A DNA stretch of 64,000 bases from CAZRCZ01 sp964598765 (GTDB lineage Bacteria > Sumerlaeota > Sumerlaeia > MVZB01 > JAJFLK01): contig CAZRCZ010000001.1 in the NCBI GenBank assembly GCA_964598765.1, positions 1 through 64,000 of the forward strand. The letters run 5' to 3'. Under the pieces are notes generated by a model. It saw only the letters and a list, made by a program, of their open reading frames with translations, was not told where the DNA came from and searched no databases. A program made the position numbers and the translations under genes. Positions 1-8,764 of this stretch are shown here, one piece after another (positions within the stretch are counted from its first letter, which is position 1; the number at the start of each line of letters is the position of its first letter).

Positions 1-76
1 TGGAGCGGGAAACCGGATTTGAACCGGCGACATCCACCTTGGCAAGGTGGCGCTCTACCAGCTGAGCTATTCCCGC
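1..76 (-). tRNA. tRNA-Gly(GCC)
   Basis: Read on the minus strand, this is a complete cloverleaf. A 7-bp acceptor stem pairs positions 70-76 with 5-11. The D arm contains the AGCTCAG...GGTAGAGC pattern, and the T arm contains GTTCAAATC. The anticodon loop reads TTGCCAA, giving anticodon GCC (glycine). The 3' CCA is genome-encoded at positions 1-3, so the gene runs to the window edge but appears intact. Confidence 0.96.
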
Positions 77-117
77 TCAACGATTCACCCTTGATGATAC
101 CAAGGGGATTTCCCCAG

Positions 118-1230
118 TCAAGCGAAGACGCGGAATTGCAACGGAGCTGAATTCCGTTCCGCCTGATCCAACGCGGCGTCAACAAGATCGTGAAGCGGCG
201 AAAGGCGACAAACCGGATCGGTCGCCGAAACGTCGCCGGTCATCAGGAACGCCTGACACCGGCATCCGCCAAAGTCCATTTCGCGCCGTTCGCAACTCCG
301 GCATGGCTCCGGCATCCAGTCGGTTCCGCGAAATTTTTGAAAGACCGGCGAGCGGAACCAGATTTCCTCCAGCGAAGTCTGCTTCACGTTGGGGAATTCC
401 AGACCCGGAATCTCGCGCGCGGTCTGGCACGGCAAAACCGCCCCGTCGGGCGCGACGGTGAGAAAAGTCCGTCCCCATCCGTTTAGGCACGCCTTGGGAA
501 ATTCCTGAAAATAATCGGGAAGGACGTGGAGGATTTCCATCCTACCGTCGAGCCGCTCGCGGGCGTTTTCGACGACGCCTTCGGCGCGTTCAACCTGCTC
601 GCGCGTCGGGAGAAGCGCGGAGCGATTCCGAAACGCCCAGCCGACGTATTGCGTATGCGCCAATTCCAGTCGGTTGACTCTCCATTCGACGGCCAGATCG
701 AGGATTTGTTGAAGCTGGCCCAGATTTCTCCGGTGAAGCACGACGTTGAGCGTGACAGGGAACCCGATCCGTTTCGCCGCCGAAACCGCCTCGCGTTTCT
801 TTTGGAACGAAATGCTTCCCGCCAATTCGTCATTGGCGGAGGGATCGGCGTCGAGCAGGCTGATCTGCAGGGAATCAAGCCCGGCCTCGCGCAACTGACG
901 GAGCTTGGCTTCGTCGGCGAGCGTCGCGCCGGTGCTGAGATTGGAGTAAAAATTCAGCCGTCGCGCCTCGCGCAAAAGTTCGGGCAGATCGCGCCGGACG
1001 AGCGGTTCTCCTCCGGTGAAATGAGCATGGATCGCGCCGAGCGCCGCCCCCTCGCTCAAAACGCGGAGCCACGTCGCCGTGTCCAATTCGTCTCGGTAGC
1101 GGCTCAGTTCCAGCGGATTACTGCAATAAGGACATTGAAGCGGACAACGGTAGGTCAATTCCGCGACCAACGCCATCGGCCTTGGGACCGAATGGCCGGG
1201 AGGGTCCTTGGAATTCTTGTCCGTTTTCAT
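118..1230 (-). CDS. pqqE: PqqE-like radical SAM/SPASM enzyme, solitary
   Basis: The protein (370 residues from the ATG at 1230) is a radical SAM enzyme. The motif CPLQCPYC (CxxxCxxC) lies in the context ELTYRCPLQCPYCSNP, which is characteristic of PqqE. PqqE is the enzyme that cross-links Glu and Tyr in the PqqA peptide during PQQ synthesis. The C-terminal third carries a Cys-rich SPASM region (CLNGWG, PCQTA, CRSCE, GGCRCQAF, DPVC) that would bind auxiliary FeS clusters. The ORF stays open to 1359, but the 43 extra residues are low-complexity and lie in intergenic repeat-like DNA, so the internal Met is preferred; it has an AAGAGCAAGAGA stretch upstream. No pqqA, pqqB, pqqC or pqqD is visible nearby. 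It could therefore be an orphan PqqE, or a paralogue acting on another peptide. The family call is firm and the PQQ role is inferred. Confidence 0.8.
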   Translation of the reverse strand: MKTDKNSKDPPGHSVPRPMALVAELTYRCPLQCPYCSNPLELSRYRDELDTATWLRVLSEGAALGAIHAHFTGGEPLVRRDLPELLREARRLNFYSNLSTGATLADEAKLRQLREAGLDSLQISLLDADPSANDELAGSISFQKKREAVSAAKRIGFPVTLNVVLHRRNLGQLQQILDLAVEWRVNRLELAHTQYVGWAFRNRSALLPTREQVERAEGVVENARERLDGRMEILHVLPDYFQEFPKACLNGWGRTFLTVAPDGAVLPCQTAREIPGLEFPNVKQTSLEEIWFRSPVFQKFRGTDWMPEPCRSCERREMDFGGCRCQAFLMTGDVSATDPVCRLSPLHDLVDAALDQAERNSAPLQFRVFA

Positions 1231-1419
1231 TCTCTTGCTCTTAATCTTGCTTTTGCTCCCGCATATTACGACAGGGATGGGCAGGATATACAGGATTGAG
1301 ATTTGCGCGGGAGGCGATGGTCGGCACAAGGGCGAAGATTTGACTGGTGGAAGAGCCAATTACTCTTGTGGTCAACGTCGCCCCCCCGGCCCCCGGCGTA
1401 AGATCGGGATCATTAAAAA

Positions 1420-1741
1420 GATGCGAAACAAAGCCAATTTGGGTGGGGACGGACAGACTGAACGGGATCGAAAATAGGAAAATTGCGAAACAAAGCCAAT
1501 TTTCGGCGGGGTGCGTTGATTTGGTTGGAGATGGATCATTCGATCTTCAAGAGGCCACAGATTTCGCAGATGGCGCAGATTCTTCATATAGGAGGGAGGA
1601 CGAGAAATGCAAATGAGTATGAGAAGGAGAAGGATGGAATTCATGGAAAGCCTCTGGCGATCCAATCGCCGGTTGCATTATGGACGGAGCGGGCATTGCG
1701 CGGCGATTCCTTTGGAGGATCTTATAGACCCTAGCGGGCCT
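1420..1741. repeat. interspersed repeat R1, copy A
   Basis: About 320 bases are collinear with 38721-39021. Shared blocks, in the same order, are a GCGAAACAAAGCCAATTT block that occurs twice, TTGATTTGG, GAGATGGATCATTCGATCTT, an AGGAGGGAG block, ATGGAAAG, CGCCGGTTG and a tail TTGGAGGA-CTTAT-GACCC-TAGCGG. The two copies differ by substitutions and small indels; copy B carries an inserted CCAAG-type repeat that copy A lacks. No transposase ORF or clear terminal repeat is seen, so the element type is unknown. Confidence 0.7.
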
Positions 1742-1890
1742 TAATCGTGTGATTTAGACTTGTCAAACTACGAAGCGCGGGGACAAGGGGGGACATTTAC
1801 TACAAAAGTAATTCGTTTTTTTGTCATTTGAACGTCCTTGGTTCCGTCTTCCTTCGATCGTCATTGGGAATCCGGGTATCGCGTTATTGA

Positions 1891-1936
1891 ACCCTCACCC
1901 TGACCCTCTCCCTTCCAAACAGGGAGAGGAGTTGAA
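1891..1936. repeat. short hairpin repeat (CTCTCCCT/AGGGAGAGG), copy 1
   Basis: The sequence ACCCTCACCCTGACCCTCTC is followed by a short loop and AGGGAGAGG, giving a hairpin. The same element recurs at 32905-32946, inside the 3' end of the nitrate reductase gene. Here it lies downstream of the sulfatase gene. Confidence 0.65.
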
Positions 1937-1961
1937 GTGGCGACCCTTTCGACGATCCGGC

Positions 1962-3458
1962 CTACGGCTTGCGCCAACTAGGCTCGGCGAAGCAACCGGT
2001 TTGTTGGAGCAAATCTTGCAAACGGCCTTGCATCTCATTGAAAAGTTTCTTGGTCTCCGCCGGCGCCTTGCGGTTGATGAGCGCGTCCAACTCGCCCCCT
2101 TCAGTCTGGAGTTTGTAATCCCCCAAAAGATTGTTCATCTCCGACGGATCGGCTTGCAGATCGTAAAGTTCATAGCGGTCCCAGACGCCGTGAAATTTCA
2201 TGAGCTTGTAGCGGTCGGCGCGGACGCCGAGGACCGTCGGTGTTTGTGGAAACGCGCGTTCCCAAAAGTATTCGTAGAGAAAATCCTTTCGCCAAGGGAC
2301 CGATTCCCCTTTCAGCAAAGGAAGAAACGAGCGCCCCTGCATCGTTTCCGGAATTTTTGCCCCGGCGGCTTCCAGAATCGTCGGCGCGAAATCGAGATTC
2401 AGGATCATCTCGCTCCGTCGCGTTCCGGGCTTGACGAACTTCGGCCAGTGGACGATCAACGGCACGCGGATCGAAGCCTCATACATCGTCCGCTTGTCAA
2501 TCAACCCGTGTTCGCCCATCTGAAACCCGTTGTCGGAGGTGTAAATGATGAGCGTCGAGTCGAGAAGATTCTTCCGGCGTAGCGACTCGACGATCCGCCC
2601 GACGCCGTCGTCAACCGCGCGCAAAGTCTCCGCGTAATCGCGCGCGAATTTGTCGAATTTAATCTTCTTGTCATACATTCCGTCCACGCCGTGCCAACTC
2701 CGGCGCTGGGCGCGAACCCAATCGGGCTTGCCCCGATAATTGTCCTCCGTGTCGGCCATCGAATCCGGATGCGGATACTGTTCCCTCGCGTAGGAGCCTT
2801 TGTGCCGCTCGGCGGGAACAAAATCGGCGTGCACCGCCTTGTGCGAAAGATAGAGAAAGAAGGGTTTGTCATGGGGACGATCGAGAAAATTCATCGCTTC
2901 ATCCGTCAGGAGATCGGTGACGTAACCTTTTTTCTCGACCCGCTCGCCATTGACGTTCAGCGTGGGATTGAGATACACGCCTTGGCCGCGAAATGAAATC
3001 CAATGGTCAAATCCGGGACGAGGCTGGTCGCTATCGCCTCCCATGTGCCACTTGCCGATGAAAGCCGTCTCATATCCCGCCTTGCGAAGCTCCTCCGGAA
3101 AAATGGGAACGCGCGGGGGGAGGGGAGTGGCATTGTCCAAGACGCCGTGCTTGTGGGCGTATTGTCCGGTCAGAATCGAGGCGCGGCTCGGCGAACAAAG
3201 CGACGTCGTGACGAACATGTTTTCAAAGAGGAGCCCCTTTTTCAAAAGGGCGTCAATGTTGGGCGTCTGCAAAAAGGGATGACCGAGACAACTGAGCATG
3301 TCGAAGCGCTGGTCGTCAATCAGTATGAAAATGATGTTGGGCCGCTCAACAATCGCCTGTGGCAACGGACTAGGTTTGCGCTTTTCCGTCCGCGCGCAAC
3401 ACGCCAGAAGCAATCCGACCGCCAGACAAATTGAAATTGGCCTCCGCATTGAAATCAT
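1962..3458 (-). CDS. Sulfatase lipoprotein (formylglycine type)
   Basis: This 498-residue enzyme is a type I sulfatase, predicted to hydrolyse sulfate esters on extracellular polysaccharide. It carries the Cys-type signature CSPSRASILTG at about residues 88-98; Cys88 is the residue matured to formylglycine. The metal-binding IDDQR sits at about 47-51, and SDNG and GKWHMGG occur in the expected order. The N terminus is a lipoprotein signal with lipobox GLLLAC (Cys20), so the protein is probably membrane-anchored outside the cytoplasm. The start at 3458 overlaps the stop of the upstream DUF1501 gene as ATGA, which argues for translational coupling; an ATG at 3449 is the alternative. Substrate cannot be told from sequence; the layout recalls N-acetylglucosamine-6-sulfatase or heparan-sulfatase-like planctomycete enzymes. 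Confidence 0.9.
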   Translation of the reverse strand: MISMRRPISICLAVGLLLACCARTEKRKPSPLPQAIVERPNIIFILIDDQRFDMLSCLGHPFLQTPNIDALLKKGLLFENMFVTTSLCSPSRASILTGQYAHKHGVLDNATPLPPRVPIFPEELRKAGYETAFIGKWHMGGDSDQPRPGFDHWISFRGQGVYLNPTLNVNGERVEKKGYVTDLLTDEAMNFLDRPHDKPFFLYLSHKAVHADFVPAERHKGSYAREQYPHPDSMADTEDNYRGKPDWVRAQRRSWHGVDGMYDKKIKFDKFARDYAETLRAVDDGVGRIVESLRRKNLLDSTLIIYTSDNGFQMGEHGLIDKRTMYEASIRVPLIVHWPKFVKPGTRRSEMILNLDFAPTILEAAGAKIPETMQGRSFLPLLKGESVPWRKDFLYEYFWERAFPQTPTVLGVRADRYKLMKFHGVWDRYELYDLQADPSEMNNLLGDYKLQTEGGELDALINRKAPAETKKLFNEMQGRLQDLLQQTGCFAEPSWRKP

Positions 3459-4981
3459 CCGGCGAGAATTTCCCGAATCACTTCGCCGTGAACATCGGTC
3501 AGGCGGCGCTCGATGCCGTTATGATAAAACGTCAGCCGCTCGTGGTCCAAGCCGAGGAGATGAAGAATCGTGGCGTGGAGATCGTAAATCGTCGCGACGT
3601 TTTCAACGGCCTTGTATCCGAATTCGTCGGTAGCGCCGTGGCTGAAGGCGCGCTTGACCCCCGCGCCGGTGAGCCAAACCGTGAATCCTTTCGGATTGTG
3701 GTCTCTCCCGTTGGCTCCCTTCTGAAACGTCGGCATCCGACCAAATTCCGTGCAGAAAACGACCAACGTGTGATCGAGCAGTCCGCGCGATTTCATGTCT
3801 TTAATCAACGCGGCGGTCGGCTCGTCGAGGATCGGCGCGTGAATGTCGTATTGTTCCTTGAGTTTTTTGTGTCCGTCCCAGTTGCCGACCCCTTCCCCCA
3901 TCGCGTAGGCCCCGTTGAAAAGCTGAACGAACCGAACGCCGCGCTCAATCAGGCGTCGCGCCAAAAGGCAATTTTTGCCGAACGCGGCCTTGAGATGATT
4001 GGTGTCATTGATGCAGTAGAGATCGTGCGTCGCGGAGCTTTCGCGCGAGAGATCAGCCGCTTCGGGAGCGCGGAGTTGCAAGCGCGCCGCCAACTCATAA
4101 CTGGCAATCCGCGCGCCGAGTTCGCCGTCCCCCGGATTGCGTTCGAGGTGATGCTCGTTGAGCCGCTTGAGAAAATCGAGCGTCGCGCGGTCGTCCGATT
4201 CGCTGATTCCCTCCGGTCGCGCAAGATGCGGAATCGGTTTGTCCGCCGAGAACGGCGTCCCCTGAAAAACGGCGGGAAGAAATCCGGCGGACCAGTTGTT
4301 CGGACCGGTTTGCGGCACGCCGCGCGGATCGGGAATCGCGACGAACGCGGGAAGATCGTCCGCCTCGCTTCCGAGCGCGTAACAGACCCACGCTCCCATC
4401 GAAGGAAAACCATCGAGCACGAATCCGGTGCTCATCTGATTTTCGCCCGGACCGTGCGTGTTGCTCTTGGCCGTCATCGAGTGAATGAAGCAAAGGTCGT
4501 CGGCAAGCTCGGCGAGGTTGGGAAGAAGATCGGAGATGTATTTTCCCGATTGGCCGCGCGGTTTGAACTCCCAGAAACTTTTGATGAGGTTTCCCTGCTC
4601 GCCTTGAAACGTGATGAGGCCTTCGCCGCCGGGCATTGGCTGATTGTGGCGGCGGATCAGTTCCGGTTTGTAGTCCCACGAATCAATGTGGCTGATCGCG
4701 CCGGAGCAAAAGATCACCAAGACTTGCCGCGCGCGCGCCGGAAAGTGAGGCGGACGCGGAGCCAGCGGCGCCTGAGGCGAGATGGTTGGCCGGATGGGCA
4801 CTCGGACCGGGGTTTTGGGTCCGGACGGCTCGCCAGCAAGAAGTCCCTCGCGCGACAAGAGCGACGCCAGCGCGATGGAACCCAACCCCGACCCGGCCCA
4901 ACCCAAAAAATCTCTGCGATCCAGCAATCGCAATCCGGTTGGCGAGAGGACGGATTCAGGTTTGGGGCGCGATGGTTTCAT
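3455..4981 (-). CDS. DUF1501 domain protein, Tat-exported
   Basis: This 508-residue protein belongs to the DUF1501 family, a sulfatase/alkaline-phosphatase-fold group abundant in PVC genomes and of unproven activity. The N terminus has a Tat signal (DRRDFLGWAGSGLGSIALAS) after a short leader. Family features seen are VIFCSGAISHIDSWDYKP, then GGEG..TFQG, then FGRMP...GANGRDHNPKGF near the C terminus, and a final region ending in VHGEVIREILA. It is the first gene of a two-gene unit, with its stop codon overlapping the sulfatase start. DUF1501 proteins usually travel with PSCyt1/DUF1553 proteins; here that partner is 4 kb away (8765-11665) on the same strand, separated by an apparent insert. No clear Shine-Dalgarno precedes the ATG. 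Confidence 0.88.
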   Translation of the reverse strand: MKPSRPKPESVLSPTGLRLLDRRDFLGWAGSGLGSIALASLLSREGLLAGEPSGPKTPVRVPIRPTISPQAPLAPRPPHFPARARQVLVIFCSGAISHIDSWDYKPELIRRHNQPMPGGEGLITFQGEQGNLIKSFWEFKPRGQSGKYISDLLPNLAELADDLCFIHSMTAKSNTHGPGENQMSTGFVLDGFPSMGAWVCYALGSEADDLPAFVAIPDPRGVPQTGPNNWSAGFLPAVFQGTPFSADKPIPHLARPEGISESDDRATLDFLKRLNEHHLERNPGDGELGARIASYELAARLQLRAPEAADLSRESSATHDLYCINDTNHLKAAFGKNCLLARRLIERGVRFVQLFNGAYAMGEGVGNWDGHKKLKEQYDIHAPILDEPTAALIKDMKSRGLLDHTLVVFCTEFGRMPTFQKGANGRDHNPKGFTVWLTGAGVKRAFSHGATDEFGYKAVENVATIYDLHATILHLLGLDHERLTFYHNGIERRLTDVHGEVIREILAG

Positions 4982-5455
4982 GGGAGGATTTCACGTCTTC
5001 GCATTTAGACTTTGGAACCACCTAAAACTAAAGCAAATCAGGTTGATTCGCAACCCTCGAACGGATTGATTCTTGATGGCGGGAGCGCGTCAAAAAGTGG
5101 AACGGCATCCGAGCCGCGACCGTGAGGGAGCGCCCCGTGCGCGGCATGTTTGTTATTGGACGCTCGCGGCTCGGATGCCGTAAATGCCCCCAATCCCAAA
5201 AACTGAACCATGCCCGTCATCGGCGTTTCGTCTCTGCGCGATTGCCGTTGCGGACGCTTCGTGGTAAAAGGGAATCCATGAGCGACGAAGATCGGTGGAG
5301 CCAATGGACTTCAAATGAACTGAAAAGGAATTACTTTTATAGCAAACGGCCCCCATGGCGAAAGGGCGGTCAACCGACTCTATGCGTAAAGGAACATTTT
5401 CAGCACCGCATATTTCACAAATCCAAAATCCAAACTCGGAAAGGAAATTTCGATC
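4982..5455. other. intergenic interval with a long inverted repeat
   Basis: No credible gene is seen. The interval contains the 16-bp inverted repeat at 5104-5119/5164-5179. The rest is unremarkable and becomes AT-richer toward the next gene at 5456. Confidence 0.55.
5104..5179. repeat. 16-bp perfect inverted repeat
   Basis: The arm GGCATCCGAGCCGCGA (5104-5119) and its exact complement TCGCGGCTCGGATGCC (5164-5179) enclose 44 bases containing GTGAGGGAGCGCCCCGTGCGC. It could form a large hairpin. No T-tract follows, so it is not an obvious terminator. It resembles a dispersed palindromic intergenic element. Confidence 0.75.
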
Positions 5456-6091
5456 ATGACCCTTTGCAAAATGCTCAAGCAGATAGCTCAGCAGTATCCG
5501 GATTCTCAAGCGATACCAACTGCAACGTCCACGACCACATCTAGAATCTTGACTAGGAGCAAGGCCAAAGAAACCGTTGAGGGCGCCATTTCTGCCGCCT
5601 TTATTCCAAGGAAATTTGACGTTAGCTCGGGCGCGGGGATCGGCCGTGCCGCCTACTGTCCTTGGATCGGCATCTTTGATCCCAAAGTGTGCTGGAAACC
5701 GCCCGACGACGCCTACAACGTTGCGTATATCTTCGGGTGGCCAAGAAACGCGCAAAGAACGAAATCCAAACTCGACAGGATTTACCTTTGCCTCTTGATG
5801 GGTACATCGGTGCGGAATTACACGTCGCTGGCGAAAGAGCTACAGCGAAGGGCGAAAGCTGTCCTGAGAATGGATGCAAACACTCTCTACTGTAGCCGAT
5901 TTGCCTCGCGGATGCGGATGAGTTTGAATGCATCGCGCTCTGCGACGGCTCGAAAATTTGAACACGCGTTCGCTATCGGTATCCAATACAAAATCGCGAA
6001 TCTGTGCAACGAACCACTGCTAACAAAAGATCTTCAAATGATGCTCTGGCTATACACCAAGCTCGTTGACGGGAACGCGCGATGGTGGTGA
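5456..6091 (+). CDS. McrB N-terminal-domain-like (DUF3578) protein
   Basis: This 211-residue protein has a central segment, about residues 50-125, that resembles the MrcB/DUF3578 domain found at the N terminus of some McrB restriction GTPases and related nucleases. The recognisable part is SSGAGIGRAAYCPWIGIFDP, followed by an AYNVAYIFGW..N and RIYLCLLMGTS pattern that matches the family's PWIaifD...YyVYLF...vyLsLnqGt. No AAA+ or nuclease domain follows within the gene or downstream, so it is either a stand-alone reader domain or a relic of a modification-dependent restriction gene. An AGGAAA precedes the ATG. The gene and its downstream neighbour look less GC-rich than the rest of the window. 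The family assignment is by eye. Confidence 0.5.
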   Translation: MTLCKMLKQIAQQYPDSQAIPTATSTTTSRILTRSKAKETVEGAISAAFIPRKFDVSSGAGIGRAAYCPWIGIFDPKVCWKPPDDAYNVAYIFGWPRNAQRTKSKLDRIYLCLLMGTSVRNYTSLAKELQRRAKAVLRMDANTLYCSRFASRMRMSLNASRSATARKFEHAFAIGIQYKIANLCNEPLLTKDLQMMLWLYTKLVDGNARWW

Positions 6092-6158
6092 TGAGATTCC
6101 CGTTATCCCATCTCTGACTCTGATAGGGACGGGTACTGAACAGGAACACGGGCGGAAG

Positions 6159-8477
6159 ATGATCGAACGAGAAGTCAAAAACCCTACCGCTGAACTCGCC
6201 GCGTCATTGGACCGCGCGGGGGCGCTTGCCAATGCCGGAAATCCCGACGAGGCGCTTCGCGTCCTGCGTCCCTTGGTGGCGGAGCACAGGGAAAATCCTG
6301 ACCTCCTTTCACTGTCGGGATTTTGTTTTGAGCGAAAGGGGGATCTTCCAAGGGCGATTTACCTATACAAAGAATCGGCGAAGCACACCTCCGATCCCAC
6401 TATGGTTGCCAAGTATATTTCAAGAGCGGAAAAGGCGCTGGGGGAAAAGGTCGGGCAAATGCAGGGAGCAAAACCCGGCTCTGCTCTCTGGATTTGGGGA
6501 TTTGTTCTGCTTTTCCTTGGCGGCTTGCTTCTGGCAGTCGGGTTGCTTCCCGAAGCGCGCGACATTCTTGAAACCGTGTTCTCGGCGGACTTGGCGTTAT
6601 ATCAGATTCATTTGACGATTGCCGGATGCGCGGTTGCGGGCGTTGGCGGGATTTTGGCTCTCGCCTTTCTCGCAAAACTTTCGGCAATCAATGGCCGGAT
6701 CGCGAAGGCTCAAGGCGGGAATTTTACCGATTCTCTGAACAGACCTTGCTGGTCGTGCGAGTTGACCTATTTGAAGTCCCAAAATGCGTGTCCATATTGC
6801 GACTCGCCCCGGACTAAACCACGCCAACGAGATTTTGCCCGCTTGTACCGTCCGCTCCTCAAACCATTCAAGATTATTTGGGGCTTCTTCGCGGGCAATG
6901 AAGCGGCAAAAGTAGTGGGTCTCGTCGCGCTCGCCGCCACGCTGTTTACCTTTGTCGCGTCCCGATGGCTATTCATGGTTCTTTACGTCCTCCTGATCGC
7001 CTTTCTGGCGCTCGCCATTCTGACGTTTCTCACGATCCGGTCGGAAAAATACCGTCCACACAGAAAAACGGCGATCAACGGCTGGATGACGCTCATCATC
7101 CTTTTCATTGGCTTGGTGGCGCGATCCTTTGTTTTTGGAACGCTCTACCACAAGTTTTCAGGCGCTCTGGCATCCGCAGGCGCGGATAATACATCCCGTC
7201 GTGGCTCAAGGTCCGAAACGACCTTGGTTCCGACCACCCCTCCCCCGTCCGCTCGGAGCAATCGCAATGGAAACTACGAGGCCGCGTCCACCGTACGTGA
7301 CCTAATAAGTTCCCTTGACGATGCGGCTTCATCCCTAAAGGGTGTAGAAAGCGATCTTGCAACCGTTCAAAGCGGATCGGCCAATGCCAAACCACAGAGC
7401 GAGCTGGATTCTGGAACAGGGTCGAGTGAATCCACAACCCCAAGGCATCAACCGGGGGAAATCGGAGCGGCGAAACTAGATTCGTTGACTCTCACTCCGG
7501 AGCTGTATCTGTGTAATAGAGAGCGAGTGAGCATAGAGGTAATTACTCCCAATAGCGATACGCCACTTGTATATGTCCGAAAAGAAAGAACAGATTCCAC
7601 GCACAAATATACTGACATGGTGAAATCGTTTGGTGTCGATAATCGTGTTGGACAGGTTCCCTGCACCAATTTCTCGGATTTGAGAATCATTGAAGGAACC
7701 GTGCATGGTCCCAGTGAATACGATGAAAACCCGAAGAATCCGTTTGCGCGTATGGAATGGCGTACTCGGGAGGGATTCCTTGAAGAAAAACAGCCGGCGG
7801 AAGGCACAACCCACTGGGAGAGGATATTCAAGCTTGGCGCGAGAAAAGGCGACTCGTGGTCGGGCATAAGGGGTGACTATTCGTTTGCAGATGAGGGAAT
7901 GCTGAAGGACGATACGCCGTTTGCAATAATAGTTTCCACAGTCTCGTATTTGACATACCGTGGTTTGTACGCATCCATTTACGCCCGTGGCTTGGGGAAA
8001 ATATCACAAATGCTATTCGATTGCGACAGTAAGACGTTGTCTAGCTTTAAAGTGGATAGCGAATTCATTGACGATGTGTGTTGGGATGTCACCGAGGGTG
8101 TTCCGCAGATCACAATACAGGGACGCCGCTTTACCATCCCCATCCCCGCCACTGCTCCGCGGGGCAAGCATGAGACTGCCTCTGCTACCGCCGACCATGT
8201 TGACTCGAGGATTTTGACAATCGCCGAATGGAAGGAGAGAGCGGCCAATGGAAGCGACCATCCGGAAGCAGTGGCGCGGCTTGGCCAGATCTACGCCCAC
8301 TGGGACTCCCTTGTTGAACAAGTGGGCAATCCACAATCCGCATCTGAGATGGGGGATTCCACCATCTTCAAGTGGTATTGCAAGGACGGCTTTGTGGAAA
8401 TTCGAACGAACCGGCTGAGTTATAACTTGCAAAAGTGGGTACAGGGCAGGATTGACACCCTCTCGCATGATAAATGA
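6159..8477 (+). CDS. Membrane protein with TPR-like N terminus and zinc ribbon
   Basis: This 772-residue protein is not assigned to a named family. Residues about 1-100 look like tetratricopeptide-type helices (ASLDRAGALANAGNPDEALR, then ERKGDLPRAIYLYKESAKHT). Five hydrophobic segments follow: near WIWGFVLLFLGGLLLAVGLL, QIHLTIAGCAVAGVGGILAL, a pair within VGLVALAATLFTF...LLIAFLALAILTFL, and MTLIILFIGLVARSFVFG. Between the second and third there is a zinc-ribbon-like CWSC...CPYC. A Ser/Thr-rich linker then leads to a C-terminal domain of about 330 residues of unknown fold. The frame is open from 6066, overlapping the upstream gene, but the Met at 6159 (GGCGGAAG just upstream) precedes the TPR-like part. 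It may form a unit with the gene at 5456. Function unknown. Confidence 0.65.
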   Translation: MIEREVKNPTAELAASLDRAGALANAGNPDEALRVLRPLVAEHRENPDLLSLSGFCFERKGDLPRAIYLYKESAKHTSDPTMVAKYISRAEKALGEKVGQMQGAKPGSALWIWGFVLLFLGGLLLAVGLLPEARDILETVFSADLALYQIHLTIAGCAVAGVGGILALAFLAKLSAINGRIAKAQGGNFTDSLNRPCWSCELTYLKSQNACPYCDSPRTKPRQRDFARLYRPLLKPFKIIWGFFAGNEAAKVVGLVALAATLFTFVASRWLFMVLYVLLIAFLALAILTFLTIRSEKYRPHRKTAINGWMTLIILFIGLVARSFVFGTLYHKFSGALASAGADNTSRRGSRSETTLVPTTPPPSARSNRNGNYEAASTVRDLISSLDDAASSLKGVESDLATVQSGSANAKPQSELDSGTGSSESTTPRHQPGEIGAAKLDSLTLTPELYLCNRERVSIEVITPNSDTPLVYVRKERTDSTHKYTDMVKSFGVDNRVGQVPCTNFSDLRIIEGTVHGPSEYDENPKNPFARMEWRTREGFLEEKQPAEGTTHWERIFKLGARKGDSWSGIRGDYSFADEGMLKDDTPFAIIVSTVSYLTYRGLYASIYARGLGKISQMLFDCDSKTLSSFKVDSEFIDDVCWDVTEGVPQITIQGRRFTIPIPATAPRGKHETASATADHVDSRILTIAEWKERAANGSDHPEAVARLGQIYAHWDSLVEQVGNPQSASEMGDSTIFKWYCKDGFVEIRTNRLSYNLQKWVQGRIDTLSHDK

Positions 8478-8764
8478 CGCCGGAACGCTGGGGACGTTGA
8501 CCACATTTTTAATTCAATCGTGTGATCGGCTAGTCAGCGCGAGGAAGAAAATGCGCGAGGGGAAAGGGCAAAGGATGGAGGATGAAAATTGCGGAGCATC
8601 ACAGGCGAGGATGCCTGCGCCACTTACACGGCCGGGGGCGGATGTGCCACAGCCGACATTTCCGTCGGTTCCCCGATCTCGGCGGCTCCGCGTGAGAATT
8701 TCGAAATTGGACACGGAGACACACGGATTGTACGGATTAAAGATCGCCGAGACACGACCCTTTC
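8478..8764. other. intergenic, palindromic repeat remnants
   Basis: These 287 bases lie between converging genes. They contain short inverted pieces such as GGCGAGGATGCCTGCGCC and CCGACATTTCCGTCGG but no gene or T-tracted terminator. Confidence 0.4.

Larger units (their letters stand above)
1231..1961. other. gene-poor interval with repeats
   Basis: I see no convincing gene in these 730 bases. The interval holds one long copy of an interspersed repeat (about 1420-1741). It also holds a short hairpin repeat of the CTCTCCCT/AGGGAGAGG type at 1891-1936, just downstream of the sulfatase stop codon. Open frames here are short and read through repeat sequence. Confidence 0.6.

Noticed and set aside
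3431..5008. Long plus-strand ORF of 525 codons opposite the DUF1501 gene
   Set aside because: It is the antisense shadow of a well-supported DUF1501 gene; its translation is Arg/Val-rich with no motif.
5104..5179. 16-bp inverted repeat as a transcription terminator
   Set aside because: No T-tract on either strand and a 44-base loop; more like a dispersed palindrome.
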